Source of the DNA: Oscillospiraceae bacterium
GTDB lineage: Bacteria > Bacillota > Clostridia > Oscillospirales > Ruminococcaceae
Length of the DNA stretch: 27,532 nt
Assembly (NCBI GenBank): GCA_900768705.1
Contig: CAAGEB010000167.1
Location: 1-27,532 of the forward strand
Direction: 5' to 3'
Shown in pieces: positions 13,202 to 21,781 of the stretch (position 1 is its first letter; each line of letters opens with the position of its first letter). The notes under the pieces are model-generated. The model had not been told where the DNA came from, searched no databases, and saw only the letters and a list, made by a program, of their open reading frames with translations. The position numbers and the translations under genes were made by a program.

Positions 13202-14917
13202 ATGGCTGATATTCAGAAAATGTACGAGCTGTGGCTGGACAAGGCTGACGCCGATCCCGATCTTAAAACCGAACTTGAAAGTGTTGCAAATGACGAAGAG
13301 GCAAAGAACGACCGCTTTTACCGTGACCTGGAATTCGGTACCGGCGGACTGCGCGGTGTTATCGGCGCAGGAACAAACCGTATGAATGTATATACCGTTC
13401 GCAAGGCTACGCAGGGTCTGGCTGAGTATATCCTCGACGGTGGCGTTGAAAAGAGCGTTGCAATCGCTTACGACAGCAGAATAAAGTCCGATTATTTTGC
13501 AAAGAGTGCCGCTACTGTTCTGGCAGCCAACGGCATTAAGGTACATATCTACAAGGAGCTTATGCCCACACCTATGCTTTCATGGGCTGTTCGTCATCTC
13601 AAGTGCGGCGCAGGTATCGTGCTTACCGCTTCCCACAATCCCGCCAAATACAACGGTTACAAGGTTTACGGCTCCGACGGCTGTCAGCTGACCCTTGAAG
13701 CTGCAAATGCCGTTCTTGCAAAAATCAATAAGATTGATATTTTCAGCGGCGTAAAGACTATGGATTTCGACAAGGCTGTTGAAGAGGGAAAAATCAGCTT
13801 CATTGAGCAGCCTGTTATCGACGCTTACATCGCAAAGGTTCGTGAGCAGGGTCTGCATACCGACCTGGTTGCTTCCAGCGGTTTGAAGGTTGTTTACACT
13901 CCTCTGAACGGTACAGGAAATAAGCCCGTTCGCCGTATCCTGAAGGAAATCGGCGTGAAGGATGTGGTTGTGGTTCCCGAGCAGGAAAATCCCGACGGAA
14001 ACTTCCCCACCTGCCCCTTCCCGAATCCCGAAATCCGTGAAGCTCTCCAGTGCGGTCTTAACCTTTGCGAAAAGGAAAAGCCCGACCTGCTGCTTGCCAC
14101 CGACCCCGACTGCGACCGTGTGGGAATTGCCGTTCCCGACGGCGACCACTATGAGCTGTTTACCGGAAACGAAACCGGCGCATTGCTGCTGGAGTACATC
14201 TGCAAGGAGCGTATCGCCCTCGGAAAGATGCCTCAGAACCCTGTTGCCGTAAAGACAATCGTTACCAGCGATATCACCAAGGTAATCTGCAAGAAGTACG
14301 GCGTTGAGCTGCGTGAAGTGCTTACCGGATTTAAATTTATCGGCGAGCAGATCGGCTTCCTGGAAGCAGAGGGTGAAGAAAATCGCTACATCTTCGGCTT
14401 TGAGGAGAGCTACGGCTATCTGGCAGGCGGCTATGTCCGTGACAAGGACGCTGTGGTTGCTTCTATGCTTATCTGCGAAATGGCTGCGTTCTACCGCACA
14501 AAGGGCATTACTCTTATCGAAGCACGCAAGCGTATGTACGACGAATACGGAGTTTACTTCAACAAGCTGGATAACTTCGTATGCGAGGGCGCAAGCGGCA
14601 TGGAGCGTATGAAGGAGATTATGGGCGATCTGCGCAAGAATCCTCCCAAGACCATCGGCGGTCTGGCTGTTGAGGCTGTTACCGACTACACCACAAGCGT
14701 TAAAACCGCTGCGGACGGTACCACATCCGCCGTTACTCTGCCTAAGTCCGATGTTATCACCTACAACCTTGCCGATGACGCCAGCGTAATTATCAGACCC
14801 TCCGGTACAGAGCCGAAGATCAAGGTTTACTACACCACAAAGGGCGCAGATAAGCCCGCTGCTGTGAAGCTTCAGGAAACCCTCTCGGCAGATTTCACAA
14901 AGATACTCGGGTTTTAA
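13202..14917 (+). CDS. Phosphoglucomutase/phosphomannomutase-type phosphohexomutase
   Basis: 571 residues, the usual length of the PgcA-like alpha-phosphohexomutase group. The active-site serine is Ser144 in TASHNPAKYNGYKVYG. The Mg-binding loop is DPDCDRVG (about residue 300). The sugar-specificity loop is GFEESYGY and the phosphate-binding loop RPSGTEPKIKVYY is near the C terminus. It interconverts hexose 1- and 6-phosphates in the cytoplasm, linking glycolysis to glycogen, sugar-nucleotide and wall precursor synthesis. AGGAGG lies before the ATG. It is monocistronic with its own promoter. I saw no strong terminator after it, so some transcription may run into rpmE. Confidence 0.95.
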   Translation: MADIQKMYELWLDKADADPDLKTELESVANDEEAKNDRFYRDLEFGTGGLRGVIGAGTNRMNVYTVRKATQGLAEYILDGGVEKSVAIAYDSRIKSDYFAKSAATVLAANGIKVHIYKELMPTPMLSWAVRHLKCGAGIVLTASHNPAKYNGYKVYGSDGCQLTLEAANAVLAKINKIDIFSGVKTMDFDKAVEEGKISFIEQPVIDAYIAKVREQGLHTDLVASSGLKVVYTPLNGTGNKPVRRILKEIGVKDVVVVPEQENPDGNFPTCPFPNPEIREALQCGLNLCEKEKPDLLLATDPDCDRVGIAVPDGDHYELFTGNETGALLLEYICKERIALGKMPQNPVAVKTIVTSDITKVICKKYGVELREVLTGFKFIGEQIGFLEAEGEENRYIFGFEESYGYLAGGYVRDKDAVVASMLICEMAAFYRTKGITLIEARKRMYDEYGVYFNKLDNFVCEGASGMERMKEIMGDLRKNPPKTIGGLAVEAVTDYTTSVKTAADGTTSAVTLPKSDVITYNLADDASVIIRPSGTEPKIKVYYTTKGADKPAAVKLQETLSADFTKILGF

Positions 14918-14964
14918 ACGCTATATTTGTTAAAAATTACATTGCTTCATTTTTGAAAAACCAC

Positions 14965-14993
14965 TTGAATTATTCTGTGAATTGTGGTATAAT
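14965..14993 (+). promoter_or_regulatory. Sigma-A promoter of rpmE
   Basis: TTGAAT (14965-14970), 17-bp spacer, TATAAT (14988-14993). About 90 nt of leader follow. A ribosomal-protein leader for L31 is conceivable, but I could not recognise its conserved structure. Confidence 0.78.
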
Positions 14994-15090
14994 TATCAGG
15001 TAATGCCAAGAAGTGATTGATGAATTTTATTCGTTGTTTATATACAGCTTCTTGTCGATTAATTCTTGCATCCGGCAGGAGGTGACTGTA

Positions 15091-15294
15091 ATGAAAGAGG
15101 GAATTCATCCCGCATATGAGGCGACTACCATCAAGTGCGCTTGTGGTAATGTGATCGAAACTCGTTCCACAAAGAAGGACATTAAGGTAGAAATCTGCTC
15201 CAAGTGCCATCCGTTCTTTACCGGCAAGCAGAAGCTGGTTGACAGCGGCGGACGGGTTGACAGATTTAAGAAGCGTTACAACATGGGCAAGTAA
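15091..15294 (+). CDS. rpmE: Ribosomal protein bL31
   Basis: 67 residues, full length. MKEGIHPAYEATTIKCACGN and the later EICSKCHPFFTGKQK match bL31. Cys16, Cys18, Cys36 and Cys39 make it the zinc-binding (C+) form. It sits in the 50S subunit at the central protuberance. The start at 15091 is fixed by AGGAGG six bases upstream and the conserved N terminus. Flanked by its own promoter and terminator. Confidence 0.96.
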   Translation: MKEGIHPAYEATTIKCACGNVIETRSTKKDIKVEICSKCHPFFTGKQKLVDSGGRVDRFKKRYNMGK

Positions 15295-15317
15295 TTTGCT
15301 CCCGAACAAGTCAGAGG

Positions 15318-15352
15318 CTCACGCACAAAATAGCTTTGTGCGTGAGTTTTTG
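15318..15352 (+). terminator. Terminator after rpmE
   Basis: A perfect 12-bp stem (15318-15329 with 15335-15346) followed by TTTTTG. Confidence 0.93.
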
Positions 15353-15378
15353 TTGTCGTTAAACGGATTGGAGAAAAA

Positions 15379-16005
15379 GTGGAGTATAAAACAATAGCCC
15401 GCCGTGCCGAGGCACGCTTTATCGAGAAAAAGTCCGAATTTATCGGCTATCTTGCGCCGGTTTCGGCGGAAGAAGAAGCAATTTCCTTTCTGAATGAAAT
15501 CCGTGCAATGCACAGAAAAGCAAAGCACAATTGCTATGCTTATATACTCCGTGAGGGTATTGCCCGACATTCGGACGACGGCGAACCCTCCGGCACGGCG
15601 GGTGCGCCCATTTACGATGTGCTGTGCCACGAGGGTCTGACTGATATTGCCTGCGTTGTTACCCGCTATTTCGGCGGTGTGCTGCTGGGTACGGGCGGGC
15701 TTGTGCGGACATATACAAAAGCTGTTTCCGAGGCAATAGCGTCGGCGGAGATTAAGGTAATGGCAAGGGCTTTGCAGCTGAATCTGACCTTTGATTATTC
15801 GCTGTACAACATTATGCCCGGGGTGTTTGCCCGTTTTGATGTAAGGGTGGGAAGCGAGGAATTTGCCGACAATGTGCGCATTTCGCTGTATGTTCGCAGC
15901 GAATCGGCGGAGGAATTTATAAAAGCAGTAACCGAGCTTTCAAACGGAAGAATTTCTGTTGAACAGGGCAATGAGGACTGGTATGATTTTGCAAAGCAGT
16001 TGTGA
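15379..16005 (+). CDS. YigZ/IMPACT family protein
   Basis: 208 residues. DDGEPSGTAGAPIYDVL and TRYFGGVLLGTGGLVRTYTKA are signature stretches of the N-terminal YigZ (UPF0029/IMPACT) domain. A C-terminal domain of about 70 residues of the kind also found in elongation-factor G follows. The eukaryotic relative IMPACT acts in translational stress control; the bacterial role is unsettled. The start is a GTG preceded by GGAG; no ATG fits the conserved N terminus EYKTIARRAEARFIEKKSEFIGY. It has no clear promoter of its own and lies just after the rpmE terminator, so it may be read by leak-through. Confidence 0.88.
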   Translation: MEYKTIARRAEARFIEKKSEFIGYLAPVSAEEEAISFLNEIRAMHRKAKHNCYAYILREGIARHSDDGEPSGTAGAPIYDVLCHEGLTDIACVVTRYFGGVLLGTGGLVRTYTKAVSEAIASAEIKVMARALQLNLTFDYSLYNIMPGVFARFDVRVGSEEFADNVRISLYVRSESAEEFIKAVTELSNGRISVEQGNEDWYDFAKQL

Positions 16006-16140
16006 AAAACTACAATTTTGCTATGCTTGATTTGTGCATATCTACAAAAATTAAAAATTTAAAAAGGAATTATCCTGTCGAAAATTGTATATATATTCGA
16101 AAGGGAAAATATGAAGTGAATGAAGCGATGAGGTGATGAA

Positions 16141-17154
16141 ATGACTCCCAGAGAGCGGCACATAGAAAATGAACGGATAATACTCAGCGAATATGCCTGC
16201 CGTTCGGATCAAAGCAGAGGGCGGAAGGTTTACGAGAAGCCCTGTGATTTTCGCACGGATTTTCAGCGTGACAGGGACAGAATAATTCACTGCAACGCTT
16301 TCAGACGCCTCAAGCATAAAACTCAGGTGTTTCTTATTCCCTTGGGAGATCACTACCGCACACGGCTTACCCACACTCTGGAGGTAAGTCAGATTTCACG
16401 GACGGTTGCCTGCGCATTGGGTCTGAACGAGGATCTTACGGAAGCCATTGCGCTGGGTCACGATCTGGGGCATACGCCCTTCGGACACGACGGTGAGCGG
16501 GTTCTGGACAAGCTTCTTCCCGGTGGCTTTCAGCACAATCTGCAAAGCAGGCGTGTGGTGGAGCTGCTGGAAAAGGACGGAAAAGGACTTAACCTTACAT
16601 ACGAGGTGGTTGACGGAATTGTGGGGCATCGGGGAAGCTCTGCGCTGCCCTGCACCCGTGAGGGTACGGTGGTGCGCTTCTGCGATAAGATAGCCTATAT
16701 AAACCACGATATTGAGGACGCAATACGGGGCGGGGTAATTACTCAGGAGGAACTTCCCGAGTTTCCCATTAAGGTGCTGGGAGCAACAAAATCCGAGAGG
16801 ATTACCAGTCTTGTCCGCTCTCTGGTGGAAAACAGCGGAGATGTGATAAAAATGGACGAGGTAACCCGGAAGGCTCACGACGAGCTGAGAAGCTTTATGT
16901 TCAGTCGGGTTTACAGGGCGGCTCTCACGATTTCGGAAAAGGATAAGGCTGCCCATATTATCGAGTATCTGTTTGAATATTTTTTGAAAAACAAGGACAA
17001 GCTTCCGCCTTTGTATCTGAAAATTGCGGAAAGAGACGGTCTTGAAATTGCCGTGGGAGATTTCATCAGCGGTATGACCGACGAGTATGCCGTTGATTAT
17101 TTCAAGTCGCTGTGCATTCCCAACGGCTGGAACAGAAATTATCTCGGAGGCTGA
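16141..17154 (+). CDS. dgt: Deoxyguanosinetriphosphate triphosphohydrolase-like HD protein
   Basis: 337 residues, close to short bacterial dGTPases. The N-terminal block DRDRIIHCNAFRRLKHKTQVF and the HD motifs (His78 in RLTHTLEV; His107-Asp108 and His111 in GHDLGHTPFGHDGE; the later Asp in NHDIEDAI) are intact. It hydrolyses dNTPs to deoxynucleoside and triphosphate, helping to control the dNTP pool. A GAGGTG site lies six to eight bases before the ATG. The primase gene starts 15 bp after the stop, so the two are likely cotranscribed, giving a dgt-dnaG-rpoD replication and transcription operon. No clear promoter was assigned in 16006-16140. Confidence 0.93.
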   Translation: MTPRERHIENERIILSEYACRSDQSRGRKVYEKPCDFRTDFQRDRDRIIHCNAFRRLKHKTQVFLIPLGDHYRTRLTHTLEVSQISRTVACALGLNEDLTEAIALGHDLGHTPFGHDGERVLDKLLPGGFQHNLQSRRVVELLEKDGKGLNLTYEVVDGIVGHRGSSALPCTREGTVVRFCDKIAYINHDIEDAIRGGVITQEELPEFPIKVLGATKSERITSLVRSLVENSGDVIKMDEVTRKAHDELRSFMFSRVYRAALTISEKDKAAHIIEYLFEYFLKNKDKLPPLYLKIAERDGLEIAVGDFISGMTDEYAVDYFKSLCIPNGWNRNYLGG

Positions 17155-17168
17155 AAGCGGAGGAAGGT

Positions 17169-18917
17169 ATGCCTTTAAATGAAGATTATTTGCGTCAGCT
17201 TCGGGATAATAACGATATAATTGATCTGGCAGGCAGATATGTGGAGCTGAAGCGTTCGGGAAGCGGTTATGTGTGCCGCTGTCCCTTTCATTCCGAAAAA
17301 ACTCCTTCCTGCCATTTTGATTCGCAAAAGCAGCTTTTTCACTGCTTCGGCTGCGGTGCAGGCGGCGATGTTATTACCTTTGTCAGGAATATAGAAAATC
17401 TGGATTTTATGGACGCAGTGCGGTTTCTGGCGCAGAGAGCGGGAATGCCGCTTCCCGAGGACGGCTCCGACGAAAGCTCCGAAAAGCGCAGGCGGCTGTA
17501 CGAAATGAACCGTGAGGCGGGAAAGTTCTTCCACCGTCTGCTGTTTTCCGAGCAGGGGAGACCCGGACTGGATTATCTTCGCAGGCGTGGACTTACCGAC
17601 CATACCATAAAGCGTTTCGGACTGGGCTATGCTCCCGACGATTATCATGCTCTCCATTACCACATGAAAAACATGGGTTATTCCGATTTTGAGCTTGCCG
17701 ACGGTGCGCTGCTTGTAAGACGGGATAACAAGATATTTGACAAATTCCGCAACAGGGTAATGTTTCCGATTTTCGATACAAGGGGAAATGTGATTGCTTT
17801 CGGAGGCAGAACTCTTTTGGAGGATAAGAAGGTTCCCAAGTATCTCAACTCCGATGAAACCGCAGTATTCAAAAAGCGGGATACGCTGTTTGCTCTTAAT
17901 TATGCCAAGAAATCCAATGCGGATTATTTTCTGCTTTGCGAGGGCTATATGGATGTTATCTCAATGCACCAAGCAGGCTTTGACAGCGCAGTGGCTTCTC
18001 TGGGAACGGCAATAACTCCCAATCAAGCCAATCTGCTTTCACGGCTGGGAAAGAAGGAAATTATTCTTTCCTATGATTCGGACGAGGCGGGACAAAAGGC
18101 GGCTTCACGGGGAATAAATCTGTTTTCCGAGGCGGGAATAAGCGTAAAAATTCTTCGTATGACCGGCGCAAAGGATCCGGATGAATACATAAAGAAATTC
18201 GGCGGAGATTCCTTTCGCAGGCTGATTGAGGATTCCGGCAGCGCAAGGGAATTCGAGATGGATAAAATCGCTTCCGGCTTTGATCTGAACACCGACGAGG
18301 GAAAGCTGGGATTTCTGCGCAGGGCGGTGGATTTTCTGGCAGGGATTACCAACGACATAGAGCGGGAGGTTTACATCAGCCGTACCGCAAAAATGACGGA
18401 AATTCCCGTGCAGTCGGTAAAGGACGCAGTGGAGAATTCTATGAGCCGCAATTTCCGGAAAGGAAAAAAGCAGGAGCGTCGGGAAGAAATTTACGGCGTT
18501 AAAAAAGACGCAGTCAATCCGGAGGCTTCAAAATATCCGAAGGTGGAAAAGGCGGAGCGGGGAATTATCAGGGTATTGTACCATTGTCCCGAGCAGTTTG
18601 AGACGCTTCATCGGAAGCTTCCCCGGGGGCTTGTCACCCAATTCAACAGGAGGGTGCTTGATTTTCTGGAAAAAATATCGCAAAACGCAGCAATGCCTGA
18701 TATTTCACGGTTTAACGAGGAATTTGAAACATCGGAAATGGGCAGAATAACGGAGATAATCAATGACGATAAATACGGTATCGATTCCGCTGCGCTGAAC
18801 GATTATATAAAAGTGATAAATGATTATTATGACAAAATCGAGTTTATGGACTCGGTGGATAAGGATGATGAGGCTCTGCTGAGGGCTTCGGAAATATTGA
18901 GGGAGAAGAAAAAATAA
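17169..18917 (+). CDS. dnaG: DNA primase
   Basis: 582 residues, full length. The N-terminal CHC2 zinc finger is Cys38-His41 (CPFHSEKTPS) and Cys59-Cys62 (CFGCGAGGD). The catalytic core has the DnaG N-terminal domain, then the Toprim motifs EGYMDVISMHQAGF with ASLGTA, and SYDSDEAGQKAA. The remaining C-terminal region would hold the helicase-binding domain. It makes RNA primers at the replication fork. GGAGGA lies five bases before the chosen ATG; an in-frame ATG 57 bases earlier lies inside dgt and lacks a site. The stop overlaps the rpoD start in TAATG, so translation is coupled. Confidence 0.96.
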   Translation: MPLNEDYLRQLRDNNDIIDLAGRYVELKRSGSGYVCRCPFHSEKTPSCHFDSQKQLFHCFGCGAGGDVITFVRNIENLDFMDAVRFLAQRAGMPLPEDGSDESSEKRRRLYEMNREAGKFFHRLLFSEQGRPGLDYLRRRGLTDHTIKRFGLGYAPDDYHALHYHMKNMGYSDFELADGALLVRRDNKIFDKFRNRVMFPIFDTRGNVIAFGGRTLLEDKKVPKYLNSDETAVFKKRDTLFALNYAKKSNADYFLLCEGYMDVISMHQAGFDSAVASLGTAITPNQANLLSRLGKKEIILSYDSDEAGQKAASRGINLFSEAGISVKILRMTGAKDPDEYIKKFGGDSFRRLIEDSGSAREFEMDKIASGFDLNTDEGKLGFLRRAVDFLAGITNDIEREVYISRTAKMTEIPVQSVKDAVENSMSRNFRKGKKQERREEIYGVKKDAVNPEASKYPKVEKAERGIIRVLYHCPEQFETLHRKLPRGLVTQFNRRVLDFLEKISQNAAMPDISRFNEEFETSEMGRITEIINDDKYGIDSAALNDYIKVINDYYDKIEFMDSVDKDDEALLRASEILREKKK

Positions 18918-20005
18918 TGGCTGAACATACAGGAAATCGTGCTTTGCTTGAGGAACTTTTTGCACAGGGCAAATCCAAGGGCGAGCTTACGGCAAAGGAA
19001 ATTACGGATGTTCTGGAGGAGCTGAATTATGACGCCGAACAGATAAACAGCATCTTCGACAAAATTGTAAGCATGGATATCAAGATTGTGGATAACTATG
19101 ACGCAGATCTTGATATTGATAATATTCTGAATTACACGGAGCGGGATTTTTCCGATGATTCGGACGCAGATGTGCCGCTGGCGGACGATTCGGTAAAAAC
19201 CTACCTGAAAGAAATAGGAAGATTTCCCCTGCTTTCGGCAGAGGAGGAAATTGAGCTTGCGGCAAGAATGGCGGCGGGAGACGAAGCTGCGAAAAAGCGT
19301 ATTCAGGAAGCAAATCTCCGTCTTGTGGTTAGTATTGCCAGAAAATATGTACGCAGAGGAATGCAGCTGCTGGATCTTATTCAGGAGGGAAATCTGGGCT
19401 TGCTGAAAGCGGTGGAGAAGTTCGACTATACCAAGGGCTTTAAATTTTCCACCTATGCCACATGGTGGATAAAGCAGTCCATCACCAGAGCAATTGCCGA
19501 TCAGGCGAGAACTATCCGCATACCCGTACACATGGTGGAAACCATTACCCGTGTAAAGAAAGCTCAGAGCCAGCTGCTTCACGACAACGGCTGCGAGCCG
19601 AATGAAATGGATATTGCGGCATATCTGGGAATGTCTCCCGATAAGGTACGGGAAATTATCAGAATTTCACAGGATCCCGTTTCTTTGGAAACTCCTATCG
19701 GCGAGGAAGAAAACAGCCATCTGGGCGATTTTATCCCTGACGACGATGCTCCCGCTCCTGCGGATGAGGCTTGCAGCAGTATGCTTAAGCAGATGCTGGG
19801 TGAGGTTTTGGATACTCTTACCGAAAGAGAGAAAAAGGTAATAATTATGCGTTTCGGTCTGAACGACGGAAGACAGCGCACCCTTGAGGAAGTGGGACAG
19901 GAGTTTCAGGTAACAAGAGAGCGTATCCGCCAGATTGAGACAAAGGCTCTGCGTAAGCTTCGTCATCCTACCCGCAGCAGAAAATTAAAGGATTTTCTGG
20001 AATAA
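18917..20005 (+). CDS. rpoD: Primary RNA polymerase sigma factor
   Basis: 362 residues, typical of Firmicute SigA. Residues 1 to about 60 resemble a short region 1.1. Region 2 contains ANLRLVVSIARKYV and KGFKFSTYATWWIKQSITRAIADQ, with the aromatic residues that open the -10 element. Region 3.2 has DPVSLETPIGEEENSHLGDF. Region 4.2 ends VTRERIRQIETKALRKLRH, the -35 binding helix. It directs RNA polymerase to the TTGACA-17-TATAAT promoters that are abundant in this window. It is translationally coupled to dnaG by a one-base overlap and is followed 47 bp later by a close paralogue. Confidence 0.95.
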   Translation: MAEHTGNRALLEELFAQGKSKGELTAKEITDVLEELNYDAEQINSIFDKIVSMDIKIVDNYDADLDIDNILNYTERDFSDDSDADVPLADDSVKTYLKEIGRFPLLSAEEEIELAARMAAGDEAAKKRIQEANLRLVVSIARKYVRRGMQLLDLIQEGNLGLLKAVEKFDYTKGFKFSTYATWWIKQSITRAIADQARTIRIPVHMVETITRVKKAQSQLLHDNGCEPNEMDIAAYLGMSPDKVREIIRISQDPVSLETPIGEEENSHLGDFIPDDDAPAPADEACSSMLKQMLGEVLDTLTEREKKVIIMRFGLNDGRQRTLEEVGQEFQVTRERIRQIETKALRKLRHPTRSRKLKDFLE

Positions 20006-20052
20006 TGTGTATATATCCGAGCATACATATATTATATAGAAAGGAAAACTAA

Positions 20053-21108
20053 ATGAACGGTACAGAAAAGAAAATATTCAATGAACTTCTCGAAAAAGCG
20101 AAACCCACAGGAACCATAAGTACAAAAGAAATTTATAGCATAATTGATGACGCCGATATAGATATTGATAGGCTCAATGAATTTATGGAGCGTAACGGCG
20201 TAAAAATCGAAGATGATTATACCGTTGAGGACGATCTGGAAAAGGTGCTGGATTACAGTGATCCTTCCCAGAAAGGCGTTGCTCTGGACGATCCTGTGAA
20301 AATTCACCTTTGCGAAATAGGCAAGATACCGCTTCTGAGCAGTGATGAAGAAATCGAGCTTGCAAAGAAAACCGCCGAGGGTGACGAGCAGGCAAGGGAC
20401 AAGCTGATTGTGGCAAATATGAGGCTGGTTGTCAGTATTGCACGGCATTATGTGGGACGGGGCATGGCGCTGCTGGATCTTATTCAGGAGGGCTACAGCG
20501 GTCTTATCAAGGCTGTGGAGAAGTTCGACTATACCAAAGGCTTTAAATTTTCCACCTACGCTACATGGTGGATACGGCAGGCAATTACCCGCTCTATAGC
20601 CGATCAGGCAAGAACCATACGCATACCCGTTCACATGGTGGAAACCATTTCCCGTGTTAAAAAAGCTCAGACTGCTCTTCTCCATAAGAACGGACACGAG
20701 CCTACCATTGACGAGGTGGCAAAGGAGCTTAATATGACCCCGGAGAAGGTTCGGGAGATTATACGCATAGCTCAAGACCCGGTTTCACTGGAGGCTCCCG
20801 TAGGCGAAGAGGAGGACAGCTATCTGGGAGACTTTATTCCCGACGAGGATGTTCCCGCACCGATAGATACGGCTATGAAGTCGGTTTTCAAGGACGAGCT
20901 GAATAAAGCGCTGAATACTCTTCCGGAACGGGAAAGGGAAGTGCTGAAATTCCGTTACGGAATCGGTTATGACCGCTCCCACACCCTTGAAGAGGTGGGA
21001 AAACAATTCCGTGTGACACGGGAACGAATTCGCCAGATTGAAGCGAAGGCAATCCGCAAGCTCCGCTCCCAGAGCAAGAGCAAGGCTTTGAAGGTATTTC
21101 TGGAGTGA
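20053..21108 (+). CDS. Second primary-type sigma factor, tandem paralogue of rpoD
   Basis: 351 residues with the same domain order as the preceding rpoD, including a region 1.1-like N terminus (about residues 1-60), region 2 (KGFKFSTYATWWIRQAITRSIADQ), region 3.2 (DPVSLEAPVGEEEDSYLGDF) and region 4.2 (VTRERIRQIEAKAIRKLRS). The -10 and -35 contact residues look the same, so promoter choice should be similar. The clearest differences are the N-terminal third, GYSG in place of GNLG just before the region 2.3 block, and the C-terminal tail. AAAGGA precedes the ATG. The 47-bp gap has no terminator, so it probably belongs to the dgt-dnaG-rpoD transcript. It may be a group 2 sigma or a recent duplicate. 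Confidence 0.93.
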   Translation: MNGTEKKIFNELLEKAKPTGTISTKEIYSIIDDADIDIDRLNEFMERNGVKIEDDYTVEDDLEKVLDYSDPSQKGVALDDPVKIHLCEIGKIPLLSSDEEIELAKKTAEGDEQARDKLIVANMRLVVSIARHYVGRGMALLDLIQEGYSGLIKAVEKFDYTKGFKFSTYATWWIRQAITRSIADQARTIRIPVHMVETISRVKKAQTALLHKNGHEPTIDEVAKELNMTPEKVREIIRIAQDPVSLEAPVGEEEDSYLGDFIPDEDVPAPIDTAMKSVFKDELNKALNTLPEREREVLKFRYGIGYDRSHTLEEVGKQFRVTRERIRQIEAKAIRKLRSQSKSKALKVFLE

Positions 21109-21128
21109 TGTCACGAAAAAAAATAACA

Positions 21129-21171
21129 ATCCCCGTCTTTAAGGGTCTGACCCGAAGAGACGGGGATTTTT
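21129..21171. terminator. Bidirectional terminator of the sigma operon and the small convergent gene
   Basis: A 10-bp stem (21129-21138 with 21158-21167) with a nested GGGTCTGACCC hairpin in the loop. T residues follow on the plus strand, and an A run before it serves the minus strand. Confidence 0.9.
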
Positions 21172-21176
21172 GCCTA

Positions 21177-21341
21177 TTACATTGCGTCCATAAAGCTGCC
21201 CAGCAGCTTCATTGCCTTGGCAGCGGTTCTGCGGCGGGCACGGGCATTGCTTGTGAGGGTCTTTACCGCAAGAAATGCAAGTCCGCCGGTGACAAGACCC
21301 GCAGCTGCACCCTTGAGACTGCTCTGCATATCCTTTGTCAT
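21177..21341 (-). CDS. 54-aa glycine-rich, membrane-like small protein
   Basis: The minus-strand frame starts MTKDMQSSLKGAAAGLVTGG, continues LAFLAVKTLT, then a basic stretch SNARARRRTAAKAMKLLGSF and ends MDAM. A Gly/Ala-rich hydrophobic segment (about residues 11-30) with a positively charged C-terminal side suggests one membrane helix. AAGGAG lies 12 bases before this ATG; another in-frame ATG at 21353 directly abuts the AAGGAG, so the start could be there. Codon use resembles neighbours, and the frame ends next to a terminator that would serve it. I do not know its function. Confidence 0.6.
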   Translation of the reverse strand: MTKDMQSSLKGAAAGLVTGGLAFLAVKTLTSNARARRRTAAKAMKLLGSFMDAM

Positions 21342-21607
21342 ACTGAAAATCATCTCCTTTTTTGAAAGACTATAACAGTATTTTCTGCAATATCGGCTTG
21401 CCTATGCAAGGCAGATTTTTGAACTGTTTTTGTATAGATATTGCTGATAGAGCGGATTTGACGGCAGCTTATGCTTACTTGAAGATTATAATTTTGCAAG
21501 AAGCACAACCAATTTGTGGCAAATGTATATCAATTCAATTTTAAACCAAGCAAAATTGTATAAAAATACAAAATGCAAGTCTGCAAAAATAAAATTGCAA
21601 AAACCCC
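21342..21607. other. A/T-rich intergenic stretch before the amt promoter
   Basis: No gene could be supported. A small inverted repeat CTTGC-CTAT-GCAAG followed by T residues lies around 21395-21420 and could be a weak terminator. The rest shows only A/T-rich sequence with several GCAA/TTGC motifs. Confidence 0.5.
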
Positions 21608-21636
21608 TTGACATTTCGTAATATTTCGTGTATAAT
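21608..21636 (+). promoter_or_regulatory. Consensus sigma-A promoter of amt
   Basis: TTGACA (21608-21613), 17-bp spacer, TATAAT (21631-21636). Transcription would begin near 21643, at the start of the structured leader. Confidence 0.88.
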
Positions 21637-21642
21637 CTAGAC

Positions 21643-21755
21643 ATAAGCAATGGAGCTGACAAAGTTTACGCATAAAGAAAATGCAAAATCCTCCGGCGAT
21701 GAAGCCGGGGCGGGCATTTACTTTAACCGTAAGCATAGTCGGCTTTTTGCGTAAA
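21643..21755 (+). promoter_or_regulatory. Structured amt leader, candidate ANTAR-type antitermination site
   Basis: Three elements are visible. First, a small hairpin AGC-AATGGA-GCT at 21646-21657, with a hexaloop having A at position 1 and G at 4. Second, a strong hairpin 21691-21697/21704-21710 with hexaloop GATGAA (G at 4, but G not A at 1). Third, a terminator-like stem AAGCCG (21702-21707) with CGGCTT (21740-21745) followed by T residues; it shares bases with the second hairpin, so the two exclude each other. Paired hexaloops ahead of a terminator is the ANTAR-regulator layout, known for nitrogen genes. An enclosing 8-bp pairing (21665-21672 with 21748-21755) and a 6-bp pairing (21679-21684 with 21714-21719) allow another, riboswitch-like fold. 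Confidence 0.45.
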
Positions 21756-21781
21756 TAATTTTATGAAGGGAGCGGTCTTGA

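Noticed and set aside
14994..15090. Known L31 leader RNA before rpmE
   Set aside because: The position fits, but I could not recognise a conserved hairpin with confidence, so it is only mentioned with the promoter.
21643..21755. c-di-GMP (GEMM) riboswitch in the amt leader, suggested by GCAAAATCCTCCGGC
   Set aside because: Only that short stretch is similar. The conserved AAACC-type half and the tetraloop receptor are missing.
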